Assembly: GCF_041153465.1 (NCBI RefSeq)
Contig: NZ_CP154858.1
Span: 620,001 to 684,000, forward strand
Origin: Thermohahella caldifontis
Lineage (GTDB): Bacteria; Pseudomonadota; Gammaproteobacteria; Pseudomonadales; Oleiphilaceae
Direction: 5' to 3'
DNA: 64,000 nucleotides
The notes under the pieces were generated by a model, which had not been told where the DNA came from, searched no databases, and saw only the letters and a list, made by a program, of their open reading frames with translations. Made by a program: the position numbers and the translations under genes. This document shows positions 26,958-36,855 of this stretch, one piece after another (positions within the stretch are counted from its first letter, which is position 1; each line of letters begins with the position of its first letter).

Positions 26958-28070
26958 GTGTCTGGTCTGAATATTCTTTACGTCATTGATCGTTTTGATT
27001 CGCCCGGAGCCGGGACAGAAGGGCAGCTCTGGCGCCTGGTGCGTGGCATGCAGGCCCGGGGGCATCAGGTGCGTCTGCTCATACTGGCCCCTTCGCCCTG
27101 GATTGAAGCCAATGGTTTTCCCTGTCCGGTCGATGTTCTGGGGCGCACGCAGGTATCCCGGCCGGCCACCTGGGTGGCGATGTTCCGCTATGCCCGCCAG
27201 TGTCGCAAGGACGGTATTCAGCTCGTTCAGTGTTTTTTCAATGATGCCTCGGTGCTCTGTCCACCGATTTTCCGGATGGTCGGTATCCCTGTGCTCATCT
27301 CCCGCCGGGACATGGGATTCTGGTACACGTCCCTGTACCGGAAGGTTCTGCCGATCACCGGGCGATTTGTCACTGCAGCCGTGGTCAACAGTCAGGCCGT
27401 TGCGGAGATTACAGCGCGGGTGGAACGTATTCCGACTTCGCGGATTGAGGTGATTTATAACGGTTATGAATCCGGAGATGTGGACGCCGTGTTCGTACCG
27501 GAACTGGAGGGGTTTCGCAAACTTTTCCCCGTGGTGTTCATGCTGGTGGCCAATCAGCGGCCGATCAAGCGCATCCAGGATGCCATCCGGGCACTGGCCA
27601 TGATTGTACAGAAAGGGGTAAATGCCGGGCTGGTGCTGGTGGGTGGCGGTGACTGGGTACCACTGCAGAAGCTTGCACGAGGTCTGGGAGTGGCCGAAAA
27701 TGTGTGCTTTCTCGGGCCCCGGCCAGATGCACAGGCCTGCCTTGGGTATGCGGATATAGGGATTTTGTGCTCGGAGTCCGAAGGTTTTTCGAATGCCATT
27801 GTGGAGTATATGCAGGCCGGACTGCCGGTGATCTGTACGGATACCGGGGGCAACCCGGAAGCGGTGCGCAATGGCCGGGAAGGGTACGTGGTGCCGGTTG
27901 CGGATGTTGAGGCGCTGGCAGGTGCCATGCGTGCGCTGGCCATGGATCCGCAGTTGCGGAAGCAGTTGGGAGAGCAGGCCCGCTTGTCCGCCAGTCAGCG
28001 TTTTGGCATGGACCGCATGCTCGCTGAGCACGAGGCGCTTTACCGGCGTGTAACGGGAGTCCTGGCATGA
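26958..28070 (+). CDS. glycosyltransferase family 4
   Basis: GT-B enzyme of 370 residues: YVIDRFDSPGAGTEGQLWRL, EVIYNGYESGDVD, LVANQRPIKRIQDAI, ENVCFLGPRPDAQA and SESEGFSNAIVEYMQAGLP with the family Glu pair, then ICTDTGGNPEAV. The start is GTG 26958; two ATG codons shortly upstream are in other frames and no strong ribosome site is seen. It overlaps the following deacetylase by four bases. Confidence 0.9.
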   Translation: MSGLNILYVIDRFDSPGAGTEGQLWRLVRGMQARGHQVRLLILAPSPWIEANGFPCPVDVLGRTQVSRPATWVAMFRYARQCRKDGIQLVQCFFNDASVLCPPIFRMVGIPVLISRRDMGFWYTSLYRKVLPITGRFVTAAVVNSQAVAEITARVERIPTSRIEVIYNGYESGDVDAVFVPELEGFRKLFPVVFMLVANQRPIKRIQDAIRALAMIVQKGVNAGLVLVGGGDWVPLQKLARGLGVAENVCFLGPRPDAQACLGYADIGILCSESEGFSNAIVEYMQAGLPVICTDTGGNPEAVRNGREGYVVPVADVEALAGAMRALAMDPQLRKQLGEQARLSASQRFGMDRMLAEHEALYRRVTGVLA

Positions 28071-29077
28071 GTGTGATGGGCCGGCTCGTTCGCATCGCGG
28101 CGCCATTTGGCGTGTTTGCGCTTTCCCGTCTGATGACGCGCCACGCACCCAGGGTGCTCATGTATCATCGCTTTTCGCCAGAACCGGCACCTGGGGCGGT
28201 CTCCGCGGCGGCACTGGACCGCCAGCTCGCACAAATTGCCCGCCACTACCATACCTTCACCATGGCTGAGGCCATTCAACGCTATTATGAAGGGGAGGGC
28301 TTGCCACCCAATTCTGTGGTGATCACCATTGATGACGGATATCGCGACTTTTATGACGTGGCCTGGCCACTATTCAGAAAGCATGGCGTGCAGGCCACAT
28401 TGTACGTGACCACCGGCTTTATTGATGGGGAAACCTGGCTTTGGCCGGATCGCGTCAAGCGCTGTATCCAGGGCGGTCGGTTCAGCAGGGCAATCACGCT
28501 GGGCCATGTGGTTGTGCCTGCCGGCCGGGTCAGTGAAGCGGCTCAGGATGCGCTATGTCATGCTTTGTACAGCGTACTTCTGAGCGTTTCCGATGATGAA
28601 AAGAACCGGATGCTCCTGGAGTTGGAAGAGGCGAGCGGGCTTTATCCTGCCGGCCAAATCGAGCCGCCCTGGTCCCCTTGCTCCTGGGATGAGCTGCAGC
28701 GCATGCAGGACGAGGGATTGGAAATTGGCGGGCATACAGTGTCCCACCCGTCACTGGGGCGCGTATCCCGGCGCCAGGCAGAAGATGAAATACATGGCTG
28801 TGCGGAACGCATCAGCCAGGTGCTCGGCCAGCGGATCCGAAGTTTCTGCTATCCCAACGGTACGCCTTCGGACTACACGACAGAGGTGATGGAGATCGTC
28901 CGGCAGGCCGGTTTTGTCGGGGCAGTCACGGCTTTTCATGACGATATGGGCTGGAAGCATCGTTATGCCATCCGGCGCTTTTCTGGTTGTGAAGATGCAT
29001 TCCAGTTCGGAAAGGCGCTTCATGGTGTCGAATGGTTGAGCAACCGGAGCCGAAGGCATGTACTCAGCAATCCGTAA
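28067..29077 (+). CDS. NodB-type polysaccharide deacetylase
   Basis: Second deacetylase of the operon, 336 residues. The catalytic Asp pair is in ITIDDGYRDFYD, the zinc motif is HTVSHPSLG, and FCYPNGTPSDYT is the third family block. It differs from the XrtA-linked deacetylase at 12023 and resembles enzymes of general EPS or lipid-linked sugar N-deacetylation. A hydrophobic N-terminus (about residues 5-20) may act as a membrane anchor. It overlaps both neighbours (four and 20 bases). Confidence 0.9.
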   Translation: MSVMGRLVRIAAPFGVFALSRLMTRHAPRVLMYHRFSPEPAPGAVSAAALDRQLAQIARHYHTFTMAEAIQRYYEGEGLPPNSVVITIDDGYRDFYDVAWPLFRKHGVQATLYVTTGFIDGETWLWPDRVKRCIQGGRFSRAITLGHVVVPAGRVSEAAQDALCHALYSVLLSVSDDEKNRMLLELEEASGLYPAGQIEPPWSPCSWDELQRMQDEGLEIGGHTVSHPSLGRVSRRQAEDEIHGCAERISQVLGQRIRSFCYPNGTPSDYTTEVMEIVRQAGFVGAVTAFHDDMGWKHRYAIRRFSGCEDAFQFGKALHGVEWLSNRSRRHVLSNP

Positions 29078-30383
29078 CCAGGTCTCCGGTGGTACCTTCG
29101 TTCTCTACTGTCTGTTTCTGGCGGATTTCTTTCTCCATTCTTCGGCACGCATCCGGGCTCTGGAAGTGCTGAGACCGACACTTTTGCTGGCAGTGCTGAT
29201 AACAATTTCTCTGGTGTTCCAGAAAGACAAGCTCCGGGGGCGTTTTGATTATCCTGCTGCCGAGCGCCTTAAAGCGCTCCTGATCTATCTGGTGCTGAGC
29301 CTGCCTCTGGTTTCCTGGCCCGGCTCGGCCTTGAATAACGCTGACAACTTCATCAAGGCTTTGGTGTTTTTCTATTTTACAGTGGCTTGTGTCGATTCGC
29401 CCGAGCGCTTCCGCAAGGTTGTCTTGTTGTTCATGGCACTTCAGACTTTTCGTGTGCTTGAGCCGCTTTACCTCAACATCACTGAAGGCTATTGGGGCAG
29501 CAGAACCTATCTGGGTTCCGACGACGGTTTTGCCCAGCGCCTTGCCGGCGCACCGGCGGATGTTATTAACTCCAACGAACTGGGGTTTGTGATCGCGACC
29601 GTGATTCCCTTCCTTCACTATTACATGTTCAAGTCACCCCGCAAGCTGGCAAAAATCTTGTACCTCGTGTTGCTCCCGGCGCTGCTCTATGCGCTGATTC
29701 TGACGATGTCCCGGGGGGCGTTTCTGGCTCTCCTGGTTGTGGCATTCTTTGTGTTTCGTGAATCACGTCAAAAGGCACGAATGCTCGCGCTGGTGATGAT
29801 CGGTGCGGTGGTGGCATGGAGCGTAATGACGCCCGTGCAGAAGGATCGCTACCTTTCTCTGGTGAGCAGCGAAGCCAAACAATCCCATACCGTAGAAGGC
29901 CGATTGAATGGGATCATCCAGGAGTTTGAACTGGCCATGACACGGCCCATATTCGGCCACGGGCTGGGAACCACAGCCGAGGCCAAATATCACACATTCG
30001 GAAAGAGACAGGCAAGCCACACGCTCTACGCCGAGCTGATCATCGAGATGGGCCTCATCGGGGCCATCCTCTTCATTCGCTATCTTCTGGCATTGTACCA
30101 GCAACTGCAGGCAACCCGCGCGCTGCCTGATCCGGGGCAGGCATACCTGAGGCGCATGCCCCAGGTGTTTCAGGCGGTCTTCTGGATGTATGTGGTCTAT
30201 AGCAGCAATTACTGGGGGCTTTCACAGTATTACTGGTATTTTTTTGGCGGGCTGATCCTGGCCTACGCGAACGTAGTGCAAAATCAGGTAACCGGTAAAA
30301 GCCAGAATGCTGAAGAAGCGGATAACAGAGCGGGGAAGCGCCTTCAGCTGGCCTTGCCGTTCAGGGAGGCCAAACGGACATGA
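29058..30383 (+). CDS. O-antigen ligase/polymerase family (Wzy-type), XrtA-associated
   Basis: Inner-membrane protein of 441 residues with about ten membrane segments and the large periplasmic loop typical of the Wzy_C domain. Characteristic features are LTMSRGAFLALLV (conserved Arg region) and GRLNGIIQEFELAMTRPIFGHGLG with HTLYAELIIEMGLIG. In exosortase A loci such genes are annotated as O-glycosylation ligase or EPS polymerase; here, as the only such gene, it is probably the polymerase. It overlaps the deacetylase by 20 bases and the next GT by four. Confidence 0.9.
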   Translation: MYSAIRNQVSGGTFVLYCLFLADFFLHSSARIRALEVLRPTLLLAVLITISLVFQKDKLRGRFDYPAAERLKALLIYLVLSLPLVSWPGSALNNADNFIKALVFFYFTVACVDSPERFRKVVLLFMALQTFRVLEPLYLNITEGYWGSRTYLGSDDGFAQRLAGAPADVINSNELGFVIATVIPFLHYYMFKSPRKLAKILYLVLLPALLYALILTMSRGAFLALLVVAFFVFRESRQKARMLALVMIGAVVAWSVMTPVQKDRYLSLVSSEAKQSHTVEGRLNGIIQEFELAMTRPIFGHGLGTTAEAKYHTFGKRQASHTLYAELIIEMGLIGAILFIRYLLALYQQLQATRALPDPGQAYLRRMPQVFQAVFWMYVVYSSNYWGLSQYYWYFFGGLILAYANVVQNQVTGKSQNAEEADNRAGKRLQLALPFREAKRT

Positions 30384-31507
30384 ACGTATTGCTGACAGCA
30401 AGGTGGCCGGCCGGAGGTATCCGGACTTATTTTCGGTACGTGTACGGCCGGGACGATTTTTCAGATATTCGTCTTACCCTTGTTGCACCGGACTTTGATC
30501 TAAGTGAATTCCTTGCGAACAAACTACCCGAAGGACGAATCCGGTTTATACCTTGTGATAATACCAACCAGGCGCTGTTCCGGGCTGCTCGTGAGCAGCT
30601 GAGACAGGAGAGGTGGGATCTCATTCACTCGCATGGTTTTTCCGCCGGTATTCTGACCGAGTGGGCACGGCTGGGGTATCGGAATATTCCTCATCTCATG
30701 ACGGCCCATGATGTCTTTCTCGAGTCGCAATTTGCGGGGTGGAAGGGCCGGCTGAAAAAACTCATGTCAGGAATCAGTTTTGCGCGAATGGATGCCATTC
30801 ACACCGTCACTGAAGATGCGGGCAGGAATTTCAGCGAGTTCTTTCCGCGTATTCCCCAGGACAGGATTGTCCCCATTCTGCACGGAGTGGATACTGGCTA
30901 TTTTGCATCAGGAACGCCCTGGGATGTGCGCAGCAAGCTTGGTAACGTGTTGCCTTCAAATCCCGTCGTCGGATTTTTCGGTCGTTTCATGGCTCAGAAA
31001 GGCTTCCGGGTGCTGGTTCGTGCGGTTGAGCTGATGAATCGGGAACGGCCTGAGGATCAGAAGGTTCATGTACTGACCTGGGGGTGGGGCGGCTTTGTGC
31101 GGGAAGATTATGCCTGGATTCACGAGCAGGGATTGGAGCGTTATTTTCACCAGATGCCCCATACCGATGATATGCCGTCCGCAATAGCCAGCATGGATGC
31201 GGTGGCCATGCCTTCACGCTGGGAGGCCTGTGGCTTGCTGGCGATGGAGGTGCTGGCGGCCGGCGTGCCGATCGTGGGCACCAACTGCATCGGTTTGCGT
31301 GAGGTATTGGACGGGACACCCGCAACTCAGGTGCCTGTTGGCGATGCAGATGCGCTTGCTGCCGCACTTGATCAGGCCCTCACACCTGAAGCAAAAGCAC
31401 GGTTCAGGGACTGGCAGGCAGAGGCCGTTCGCCGCTTTGATGTGACAAGGCCTGCGAGAGAGCTCGCTGAGCTCTACCGCCGCATGACAGGACGATCCCC
31501 GGCATGA
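30380..31507 (+). CDS. glycosyltransferase family 4
   Basis: GT-B enzyme of 375 residues with LTARWPAGGIRTYFRYV, ILHGVDTGYFA, VGFFGRFMAQKGFRVLV and SRWEACGLLAMEVLAAGVPIVG (donor-binding Glu pair). Closest in pattern to EPS GT4 enzymes. It overlaps the Wzy-like gene by four bases and the flippase gene by four. Confidence 0.9.
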   Translation: MNVLLTARWPAGGIRTYFRYVYGRDDFSDIRLTLVAPDFDLSEFLANKLPEGRIRFIPCDNTNQALFRAAREQLRQERWDLIHSHGFSAGILTEWARLGYRNIPHLMTAHDVFLESQFAGWKGRLKKLMSGISFARMDAIHTVTEDAGRNFSEFFPRIPQDRIVPILHGVDTGYFASGTPWDVRSKLGNVLPSNPVVGFFGRFMAQKGFRVLVRAVELMNRERPEDQKVHVLTWGWGGFVREDYAWIHEQGLERYFHQMPHTDDMPSAIASMDAVAMPSRWEACGLLAMEVLAAGVPIVGTNCIGLREVLDGTPATQVPVGDADALAAALDQALTPEAKARFRDWQAEAVRRFDVTRPARELAELYRRMTGRSPA

Positions 31508-33020
31508 TACGTACCTTGCTGGTAAACACCGGCTCCAATATGGCCGTGCTGATCGTCAAGCTGGCGATCACGTTCATCATGACACCGATCTTTGTCCGCA
31601 ATCTGGGCAATCATGATTACGGGTTGTGGGAGATGCTCGGTGCCATCATTGGTTACATGGGGTTGATCGAGATGGGCATCCGCCCGGCGGTCAGTCGTTA
31701 TGCCGCACACTATCATGCGCTGCAGGATGACGCAGCACAGCGGGAAACCTACAGCACTGCTTGGCTCTTTATGCTGGCCGTGGGGACGATGCTCGGGGTG
31801 CTTTTTTATACTAGTGCGGCCTTATGGCCCGAATTGTTGTCTGATACCCAGCCGGTGCCGATGCGTTACGTCTGGGTACTCATGATTATCGGTACGGAAC
31901 TGTTTTTCGTCTTTCCGGGCTACATCGCCGAAAGTTACCTGGACGGTTTTCAAAAATATTATCTGAAAAACGCCATTACTGTCGTCAATTCTGTCCTGGG
32001 TGCATTGATCCTGTACCATTACATCACGCCCGAAAATGGCCTGATGCTGCTTGCACTGATCAATGCCCTGGGCATGAGCAGCAAATATCTGATTTTTGCG
32101 CTGATTCTGTCGCGCCCACGTTTCGGGCGCCTGAAACCTTCACCTGGGTATTTTCGCTTCGTTCGTCTGACAGAGATTCTCACCTTTGGCTCAAAATCCC
32201 TGATACAGGGCATTGCGACCCGGATTGAGAACGCCACGGACAGCCTGGTCATTGGTGCCTTCATGGGGCCTGCTTCGGTGCCCTTCTACAGCATTCCGGC
32301 CAACCTGGTACAGTATATCCGCACGATAGGCTGGACACTGACGCATGCCTTCATGCCCTTGTTTGCCGCCATGAATGCAAAAGGCGAGGCAGAACAGATC
32401 AGTGAGGTGTACCTGCGCGCCAGCCGGATTGTGGTGGGACTGTTGGGAATGCTGGCAGCCTGTGTAGTGGTACTGGGCGGCCCATTCATCGGGCTTTGGA
32501 TCGGGCAGGATTACGCTGCGCGGGCCGACGTGTTGGTTCCGGTGCTGACAGCATTCACGGTACTGCCCTTGCTCAATCCCTTTCAGAGCCGGGTGCTCAC
32601 GGCCATGAACAAGCATGGTATCTATGCCCGGTGGCAGCCTGTTTCCGCTGCCATCAATCTTGGACTGAGTCTGTGGTGGGTGCAGATCTGGGGAATTGAA
32701 GGCGTGGCGGTTGCCTCTCTGGTACCGGCACTGCTGTTTTTCCCCTTTTCCTGAGATACGTCTGTCGTGCGCTGGATCTGCCATTGTGGTGCTACTTCAG
32801 GAACGTAATGGTGCCGGCCTTGGTGCCGGCGGCCGTGATTCTGTCAGTTGGCAGCTGGGGCCGTCAGTTGTATGTTCTGGATGACTGGAAATTTTTCCTG
32901 GCAACGGCCTGTATCCTTGCTGCAGCCGGGCTTGTCATGTTTGTGATGGTAACGCTGCAGCCGGACGAGCGGCGTTGGATGTGGTCAAAGCTGGCCCGTT
33001 ATTCAGTAGCAGGAGGTTAG
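31504..33020 (+). pseudogene. Wzx-type polysaccharide flippase, frameshifted near the C-terminus
   Basis: Inner-membrane lipid-linked repeat-unit flippase of the MATE/PST superfamily. The first 416 residues give about ten to twelve membrane segments (MIRTLLVNTGSNMAVLIVKL, FVRNLGNHDYGLWEM). The frame stops at 32754, but the next frame continues FPLFLRYVCRALDLPLW through two more membrane segments to TAG 33020, with no start codon context of its own. One extra T in the run 32737-32741 joins both (LLFFPLFL). The joined protein has about 505 residues. AGGAGGT at the 3' end serves as ribosome site of the next gene. Confidence 0.88.
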
Positions 33021-33023
33021 CGA

Positions 33024-34943
33024 ATGTGCGGACTGGCAGGCATCATTGATCGAAACCTGGATGAAGTCCGCGCCGCCCAGGTGACTGCCGCCATGGGGCA
33101 GGCGCTGATCCATCGTGGCCCGGACGGTGAGGGAAGTGCCTTTTACCCCGAGGCCGGCCTGGCCTGGGTTCATCGCCGGCTGGCCATTCAGGATCTCTCG
33201 GAGGCAGGTGCCCAGCCCATGACATCCGCGAGCGGGCGCTACAGCCTGGTTTTCAACGGAGAAATTTATAATTTCAGGACCTTGCGGGCGGAACTTGAGG
33301 CAAAAGGCCATGCATTTCGCGGGCATTCCGATACGGAAGTGCTGCTGGCCGGAATCGAGAGCTGGGGTCTGGAAGCCACCCTTCAACGCGCTTGCGGCAT
33401 GTTCGCCATTGCACTGTATGACCGGCACGCCCGCACTCTGACGCTTGCACGGGACCGGATGGGTGAAAAGCCGTTGTACTACGGCTCCGGCCAGGGGCGG
33501 TTGTTTTTTGCGTCCGAACTCAAGGCGTTGCGAGTCATTCCGGGGTTTTTACCGGCGATCAACCGGGATGCACTCACGCTGCTTCTGCGTCACAACTTTA
33601 TCCCTGCACCACACACCATTTATGAAGGTGTGTTCAAACTGTTGCCGGGGCACTGGATCGAGTTGTCGCTTGGGGAGATGTCCGAGTGGCCGGCCCCCCG
33701 GAAATACTGGTCTCTCGATGCGCAGTTTGCGGCATCCCCAATGGCCGGTTCACCGGAAAGTGCCGTTTCGGCTCTTGAGCAGCTGTTGATGGAAGTGGTG
33801 GATGAGCATTGTGTGGCGGATGTTCCCTTGGGGGCATTTCTGTCCGGCGGCGTGGATTCCTCAACCGTTGCCGCCATCATGAAGGCGGTACGCGGTCAGA
33901 ATGTGCATACCTACAGTATCGGTTTTCAGGAAAAGGGATTTGATGAGTCCGTATATGCCCGGGAAGTGGCCAGGCATCTCGGTACCGAGCATACCGAGCT
34001 TCAGGTAACTGCGGACGATGCACTCCAGGTGGTTACCCAACTGCCAGAGATTTACGACGAACCTTTTGCCGATTCGTCTCAGATTCCCACTGTCTTGCTC
34101 AGTCGTCTGACACGTCAGCACGTAACGGTTGCGCTGTCCGGTGATGGCGGGGATGAGCTGTTCTGCGGATACCCGCGCTATGGCCATGCGGTAACAGCAT
34201 GGCAGCAACGGCATTCCCCCAAAGCTCAGTTGAAAGGGTGGATCGGCAGCCTGCCGCCTGCCTGGGTGCGGTCCGTACTCGCACTTGTCAAACCGGCCTA
34301 TCGTGATTTGTCTGACTTTGATGTGGCCGAGAAGCTGCGTGCTGTCCGTAACAGTGCGTCAGCCAGGAGGATTACCGATCTGTACCGCGCTCAGGTCAGT
34401 TACTGGCAACAGCCGGAATCCGTGGTCAAAGGCGGAAGGGAACCGGATTACGCGCTGACAGCAACAGCCCCGGATCATCTGGATGATTTCAAATCCCTGA
34501 TGCGAGCGGATCTGGAGTGGTATCTGCCGGATGATATTCTCGTCAAGGTGGACAGGGCGGGCATGTCGGCCAGCCTGGAAACCCGTGTGCCGTTGCTGGA
34601 TCCCAGAATCGTAGCCTTTGCGCTGTCGCTGCCCGTCGAATGGAACCGACAGGATACCCAGGGCAAGAGTATTCTCAGGAATGTGCTTTACCGGCATGTC
34701 CCCCGGGCCTTGATTGACCGCCCCAAACAAGGTTTCGCCATCCCCAAGGCCGAATGGTTGCGTGGCCCCTTGAGAAGCTGGGCCGAAGATCTGCTTGATC
34801 CCGGTCGGCTTGAAGCGGAAGGTTTCTGGAAGGTTGACCCCATCCGGTCACGTTGGGAGGCCCATTGCCGGGATATCTATGATTTCTCCTTTCAGCTTTG
34901 GGGAGTGCTGATGTTTCAGACCTGGTTGGATGCTCATGACTGA
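33024..34943 (+). CDS. AsnB-type amidotransferase, XrtA/PEP-CTERM-associated
   Basis: Class II glutamine amidotransferase/asparagine synthetase of 639 residues. Cys2 of MCGLAGIID is the glutaminase nucleophile; RGPDGEGS and FNGEIYNFR complete that domain. The synthetase domain has the PPi loop LSGGVDSST (near residue 274), SGDGGDELFCGYPRY and DRAGMSASLETRVPLLD. Members of exosortase A loci probably amidate a uronic acid or amino-acid group of the EPS rather than make asparagine; a homologue is known to be needed for floc formation in Zoogloea. Start ATG follows AGGAGGT. Confidence 0.93.
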   Translation: MCGLAGIIDRNLDEVRAAQVTAAMGQALIHRGPDGEGSAFYPEAGLAWVHRRLAIQDLSEAGAQPMTSASGRYSLVFNGEIYNFRTLRAELEAKGHAFRGHSDTEVLLAGIESWGLEATLQRACGMFAIALYDRHARTLTLARDRMGEKPLYYGSGQGRLFFASELKALRVIPGFLPAINRDALTLLLRHNFIPAPHTIYEGVFKLLPGHWIELSLGEMSEWPAPRKYWSLDAQFAASPMAGSPESAVSALEQLLMEVVDEHCVADVPLGAFLSGGVDSSTVAAIMKAVRGQNVHTYSIGFQEKGFDESVYAREVARHLGTEHTELQVTADDALQVVTQLPEIYDEPFADSSQIPTVLLSRLTRQHVTVALSGDGGDELFCGYPRYGHAVTAWQQRHSPKAQLKGWIGSLPPAWVRSVLALVKPAYRDLSDFDVAEKLRAVRNSASARRITDLYRAQVSYWQQPESVVKGGREPDYALTATAPDHLDDFKSLMRADLEWYLPDDILVKVDRAGMSASLETRVPLLDPRIVAFALSLPVEWNRQDTQGKSILRNVLYRHVPRALIDRPKQGFAIPKAEWLRGPLRSWAEDLLDPGRLEAEGFWKVDPIRSRWEAHCRDIYDFSFQLWGVLMFQTWLDAHD

Positions 34944-35967
34944 AGTCCGGATAACCCCCTATCAACCGGAAATGGCTGCGTCCGTCATGGCGCTGATGGG
35001 CAATCAGTCCAGAAAATCGCATATCTGGAACTGGCAGTTTCATGACAATCCCTATGCACGGAACTTTGATCCGGTGGTTGCCTGCCTGGGTGGTGAGGTG
35101 GTGGGGTTCAACGGCGTCATGCCTGTGCGTCTTAGTGTGAACGGGCAGGAATGCGAGGCACTCTGGAGCTGTGATTTTTATGTTGACTCAAAGGTGCGGG
35201 GCCAAGGCGTTGGCCGGCTGATCAAGGATGCGCTGCATGAAAGGAGTGATCGGATCATGGCGCTGGGGGTCAGCGAAAAAGCAGCGGCTGTCCTCGCGCA
35301 TATTGGCTGGAAGGAAGTGCCATGCATGCACATCATGCACCGGATTTACAGAGTGGGTAGTTGGCGTGACCTGATTCTCCATGGGTTTCAGTGGATCAAT
35401 CGCCTGAAAGGTGGGCCCGGGCCCGCCCGGGGCAGGGTGGTCAGGCTCGAGACTCTGCCCGAAACCGGCGTGCTGGAAATGCTGTGGCAGGCCATGGCCG
35501 GAAACTCCACTGTGGTTCAGGTGGTACGCTCGCCGGCCTACCTTAACTGGAAGTATGCACAACATCCCCTGGCACGTTATCAGAGTTATCTCTATGAAGC
35601 GCCGGATGGACAACCTGGCGGCCTGCTGATTGTCCGGGAGAAGCCGGATGCACTGATCGTTGTGGACTACTCGGGGCGCCATGATGCGGGCATCAAGGCA
35701 GCCCTTCTTGAGGCGGTCACACGGCGTGGGCGTCTTAACCGGCAACACATTGTGCTGGCCACTTCGGATGCTCAGTTCGTCTCCGTAGCAAGGGGAATGG
35801 GATTTTACCGGGGCCGCTATGCGTCAAGATTTTTTGTGTACCAGAAAGGTGAATCGCCCGCCGCGCTGGCTGATGCAACGTGGTTTCTGATGGCGGGTGA
35901 CAGTGACGGCGAGCTGCTGGCGGCCACACGCGATGCTTTGAATGAAGAGGATTCAGTTCATGGATAA
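34930..35967 (+). CDS. GNAT family acyltransferase
   Basis: Soluble protein of 345 residues (343 if the second in-frame ATG at 34936 is used). The acetyl-CoA-binding motif A is visible as VDSKVRGQGVGRLIKDAL near residues 87-104. The C-terminal half (SPAYLNWKYAQHP, then IVVDYSGRHDAGIK) looks like a second GNAT-like fold. It may acylate an amino sugar. The gene overlaps the AsnB-type gene by 14 bases. Confidence 0.85.
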   Translation: MLMTEVRITPYQPEMAASVMALMGNQSRKSHIWNWQFHDNPYARNFDPVVACLGGEVVGFNGVMPVRLSVNGQECEALWSCDFYVDSKVRGQGVGRLIKDALHERSDRIMALGVSEKAAAVLAHIGWKEVPCMHIMHRIYRVGSWRDLILHGFQWINRLKGGPGPARGRVVRLETLPETGVLEMLWQAMAGNSTVVQVVRSPAYLNWKYAQHPLARYQSYLYEAPDGQPGGLLIVREKPDALIVVDYSGRHDAGIKAALLEAVTRRGRLNRQHIVLATSDAQFVSVARGMGFYRGRYASRFFVYQKGESPAALADATWFLMAGDSDGELLAATRDALNEEDSVHG

Positions 35968-36847
35968 ACCCAAGGTTTCTATCATCACTCCAACATGGAA
36001 TCGTGCCGACCTGATTTCGGAAGCCGTTGAAAGTGTGCTGGCGCAAACATGGGCAAACTGGGAATTGCTGATTGTTGACGATGGTTCCACGGACAACACG
36101 CGGGAAGTGCTGGCACCCTACCTTGAGGATCCCCGGATTCACTACTTTTACCAGGAAAATCAGGGGCAATCTGTCGCGAGAAATCTCGCACTGAAACATG
36201 CGAAAGGCGCATACATCAGTTTTCTGGATTCAGATAACCGGTTGGTGCCAGAAAAACTTGAATGGGCACTGGAAGCTCTCGCCAGTAATCCTGATGTTGA
36301 CATTGTTTATGGAGATATCATCACGATTGATGAGCAGGGTAACGAGATCAGTCGGGAGAACATGCGGCGTTACTCCGGACGCATTGCCAAATACCTGATC
36401 GTGGACAATTGCGTCAGCATGAATACGGCAGTGGTCAGGCGCAAGTGTTTCGATGAAATGGGCGGATTCAATACGGAGCGCAGGGTTGCCGATGATTTTG
36501 AACTCTGGTTGAGATTCTCCGCCCGGTACAGCTTTCTCTACATCCCGAAATTTATGGCTTTTTATCGAGTCATGGACAACCAGATTTCTTCAGATAAAAG
36601 CCGGCGCTTTGCCAGCAATGAAGCCAGTATCATGGATTTCCTGGAAAAGTATCCGGATGCCGTGACGCCACGGGAAGCCCGCTATGCGCTATGCCGCTTT
36701 TATACGCGCAAGGCCCGTTATCACACAACAGTAGGGCAATGGGATCAGGCGCTGGCTACTTTGGGCAAGGCACTGATGTACAAGCCCCTGGATCCAGGCC
36801 CCTGGCGCGTTCTGGCTCGTGTGCTGACACAACGTACGACACCCTGA
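35960..36847 (+). CDS. glycosyltransferase family 2
   Basis: GT-A enzyme of 295 residues with SIITPTWNRADLISEAV, VDDGSTDNT, FLDSDNRLVP at the DxD position and RRVADDFELWLRFSARY. ATG 35960 was chosen because GAGGA lies eight bases before it; an upstream ATG at 35942 is also in frame. The residues after about 240 (RYALCRFYTRKARYHTTVGQWDQALATLGKAL) look like a TPR-type helix pair. It overlaps the GNAT gene by eight bases. Confidence 0.88.
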   Translation: MDKPKVSIITPTWNRADLISEAVESVLAQTWANWELLIVDDGSTDNTREVLAPYLEDPRIHYFYQENQGQSVARNLALKHAKGAYISFLDSDNRLVPEKLEWALEALASNPDVDIVYGDIITIDEQGNEISRENMRRYSGRIAKYLIVDNCVSMNTAVVRRKCFDEMGGFNTERRVADDFELWLRFSARYSFLYIPKFMAFYRVMDNQISSDKSRRFASNEASIMDFLEKYPDAVTPREARYALCRFYTRKARYHTTVGQWDQALATLGKALMYKPLDPGPWRVLARVLTQRTTP

Positions 36848-36855
36848 GGCAGGTT

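Noticed and set aside
36691..36855. Upstream extension of the CelD-like gene to 36691
   Set aside because: It lies inside the preceding GT2 gene, has no ribosome site and gives a compositionally odd N-terminus; GTG 36856 fits better.
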